Source: Prevotellaceae bacterium (GTDB taxonomy: Bacteria; Bacteroidota; Bacteroidia; Bacteroidales; UBA932). From it: DNA of 7,477 nt. Positions 6,903 to 7,477 of the stretch are shown here, piece after piece. The notes beneath the pieces are model-generated. The model did no database searches. It was not told the origin of the DNA and worked only from the letters and a program-made list of their open reading frames with translations. The stretch is taken from contig JAIRLC010000119.1 in NCBI GenBank assembly GCA_031259645.1, forward strand, positions 1 to 7,477. Direction: 5' to 3'. Numbering within the stretch: the first letter of the stretch is position 1; every line of letters begins with the position of its first letter. Position numbers and translations under genes: made by a program.

Positions 6903-6948
6903 TTTCCCCCTTTTTACAATCCGGTTTATTTATTGTTGTTTAGATGTC

Positions 6949-6975
6949 AGAACATAGATTTTTAGATAATAGACA
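6949..6975 (-). repeat. Diverged, inverted copy of the 22-base repeat module
   Basis: These 27 bases match the minus-strand reading of composite copy 2 at 24 of 27 positions (shared AGAACATAGA, TAGA and AATAGACA blocks). It is the same module as in the 5492-5728 gap but in the opposite orientation, and it is not flanked here by the TCACATTA module. Confidence 0.6.
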
Positions 6976-6980
6976 TTTTA

Positions 6981-7021
6981 GTTGAGAATTAAGAACTAAG
7001 AGTTAATACATTAGCACATTG
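6981..7021 (+). repeat. Second heptamer array plus shared 14-mer
   Basis: Four 7-base units (GTTGAGA, ATTAAGA, ACTAAGA, GTTAATA; 6981-7008) match the RTTAAGA array at 5496-5530 in the same orientation but are more diverged. Overlapping its last base is ACATTAGCACATTG (7008-7021), identical to 5643-5656. In the first gap these two modules are about 110 bases apart; here they abut. Confidence 0.75.
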
Positions 7022-7022
7022 A

Positions 7023-7059
7023 CTTTTCCGTTCTCCTTTTCTCCCTTTCTCCGTTCTCC
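7023..7059. repeat. Pyrimidine-rich TTCTCC tract downstream of the FISUMP gene
   Basis: Thirty-five of 37 plus-strand bases are C or T; the only purines are G at 7030 and 7053. TCCGTTCTCC occurs exactly at 7027-7036 and 7050-7059, with TTTTCTCC and CTTTCTCC between. In the FISUMP transcript it would be a purine-rich 3' untranslated stretch starting a few bases after the stop. No function is established. Confidence 0.6.
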
Positions 7060-7064
7060 GGAAA

Positions 7065-7477
7065 TTAATCTTTTACGCAGCGCACGGAAAAACCGTAAGA
7101 ACGATAGCCAAGGGTGCGGCCCACCTGGGCGTTATTGTAGTCGAGGGCCCGGTACCATGCGTGGGTACTGCTCCCCACAGAGGAACTCCAATAGACGGCG
7201 GAGAGCCCTCGATTGTAGAACTGCGTACCATCGAGGTGACGCCAACCGGCGGGCACCGCGCCGAAACCGTAATCGTCAGTACCACGATTTGCATTGTCGC
7301 TCCATGAACCATCACCCGGATCTGTACCAACATACGTAGAAGCAGATTTTAATTTGATACCGGCATTAGTACCACCCCATCCAGTACCGGTTTGTGTGGT
7401 AAAGTCAGAACTACCGTCTACGAGATCCAACAAATTTGCCCATTCATAATCGGTAGGCACACGGAAGCCGGCCGGGC
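7065..7477 (-). CDS. FISUMP-domain protein, C-terminal part (5' partial)
   Basis: The frame is open at the right edge and gives the last 136 residues of a protein ending in a Fibrobacter succinogenes major paralogous (FISUMP) domain. From the first complete codon it reads PAGFRVPTDYEWANLLDLV, a typical domain opening, then AGIKLKSAS, GTDDYGFGAVPAGWR, YWSSS, WYRALDYNNAQVGR and the closing SYGFSVRCVKD. This order and spacing are characteristic. FISUMP proteins are usually secreted or surface lipoproteins, often in many paralogous copies per genome; their biochemical role is not known. The signal peptide and any anchor lie outside the window. The GTG at 7460 is an internal Val codon, not a start. 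An intrinsic terminator follows at 6902-6870. Confidence 0.88.
   Translation of the reverse strand, partial: PAGFRVPTDYEWANLLDLVDGSSDFTTQTGTGWGGTNAGIKLKSASTYVGTDPGDGSWSDNANRGTDDYGFGAVPAGWRHLDGTQFYNRGLSAVYWSSSVGSSTHAWYRALDYNNAQVGRTLGYRSYGFSVRCVKD

Overview
The window looks like chromosomal DNA from a member of the Bacteroidota, most likely Bacteroidales or a close relative. The evidence is a type IX secretion (T9SS) C-terminal sorting tail on a repeat-rich surface protein, a GldF/GldG-type ABC transporter gene, a FISUMP-domain protein, an LpxB sequence of Bacteroidota style, absence of clear Shine-Dalgarno sequences, and a TAnnTTTG-type -7 box in front of lpxB. The species cannot be named from the sequence alone.

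Layout. Positions 2-2080 (+) hold the C-terminal 692 residues of a large secreted protein. It has an array of Ig-like beta-sandwich repeats, a degenerate Ig-like domain, a cadherin-like sandwich, a conserved pre-tail module and a T9SS tail; its N-terminus lies outside the window. Eighteen bases later, 2099-3040 (+) encodes a signal-peptide-bearing outer-membrane beta-barrel protein, probably in the same operon. This pair converges on 3044-5491 (-), a single 815-residue protein that joins a GldF-like ABC-2 permease to a GldG-like auxiliary protein. The two stop codons are 3 bases apart, and a perfect inverted repeat lies just inside the end of the gldFG frame. Next on the minus strand is lpxB (5729-6844, lipid A disaccharide synthase). 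Last is the C-terminal 136 residues of a FISUMP-domain protein (7065-7477, minus, partial).

The two gene-free gaps (5492-5728 and 6845-7064, both under 300 bases) contain no genes but are far from random. Both are built from the same low-complexity modules: a 7-base tandem repeat (consensus RTTAAGA), a 22-base unit rich in TCTATTGTCT, the octamer TCACATTA, and a shared 14-mer ACATTAGCACATTG. Their order and orientation differ between the gaps. The second gap also holds a pyrimidine-rich TTCTCC tract, an intrinsic terminator for the FISUMP gene, and a likely lpxB promoter box between that terminator and the lpxB start.

How the genes relate. LpxB makes the lipid A backbone of the outer membrane, the beta-barrel protein sits in that membrane, the repeat protein is exported through it by T9SS, and GldFG belongs to a transporter family linked to gliding and T9SS biology. 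The common theme is the cell envelope, but only the first two genes look like a true operon. I found no phage, plasmid, CRISPR or defence system. The most unusual material is the mosaic of intergenic repeats, one copy of which supplies the last two sense codons and the stop codon of lpxB.
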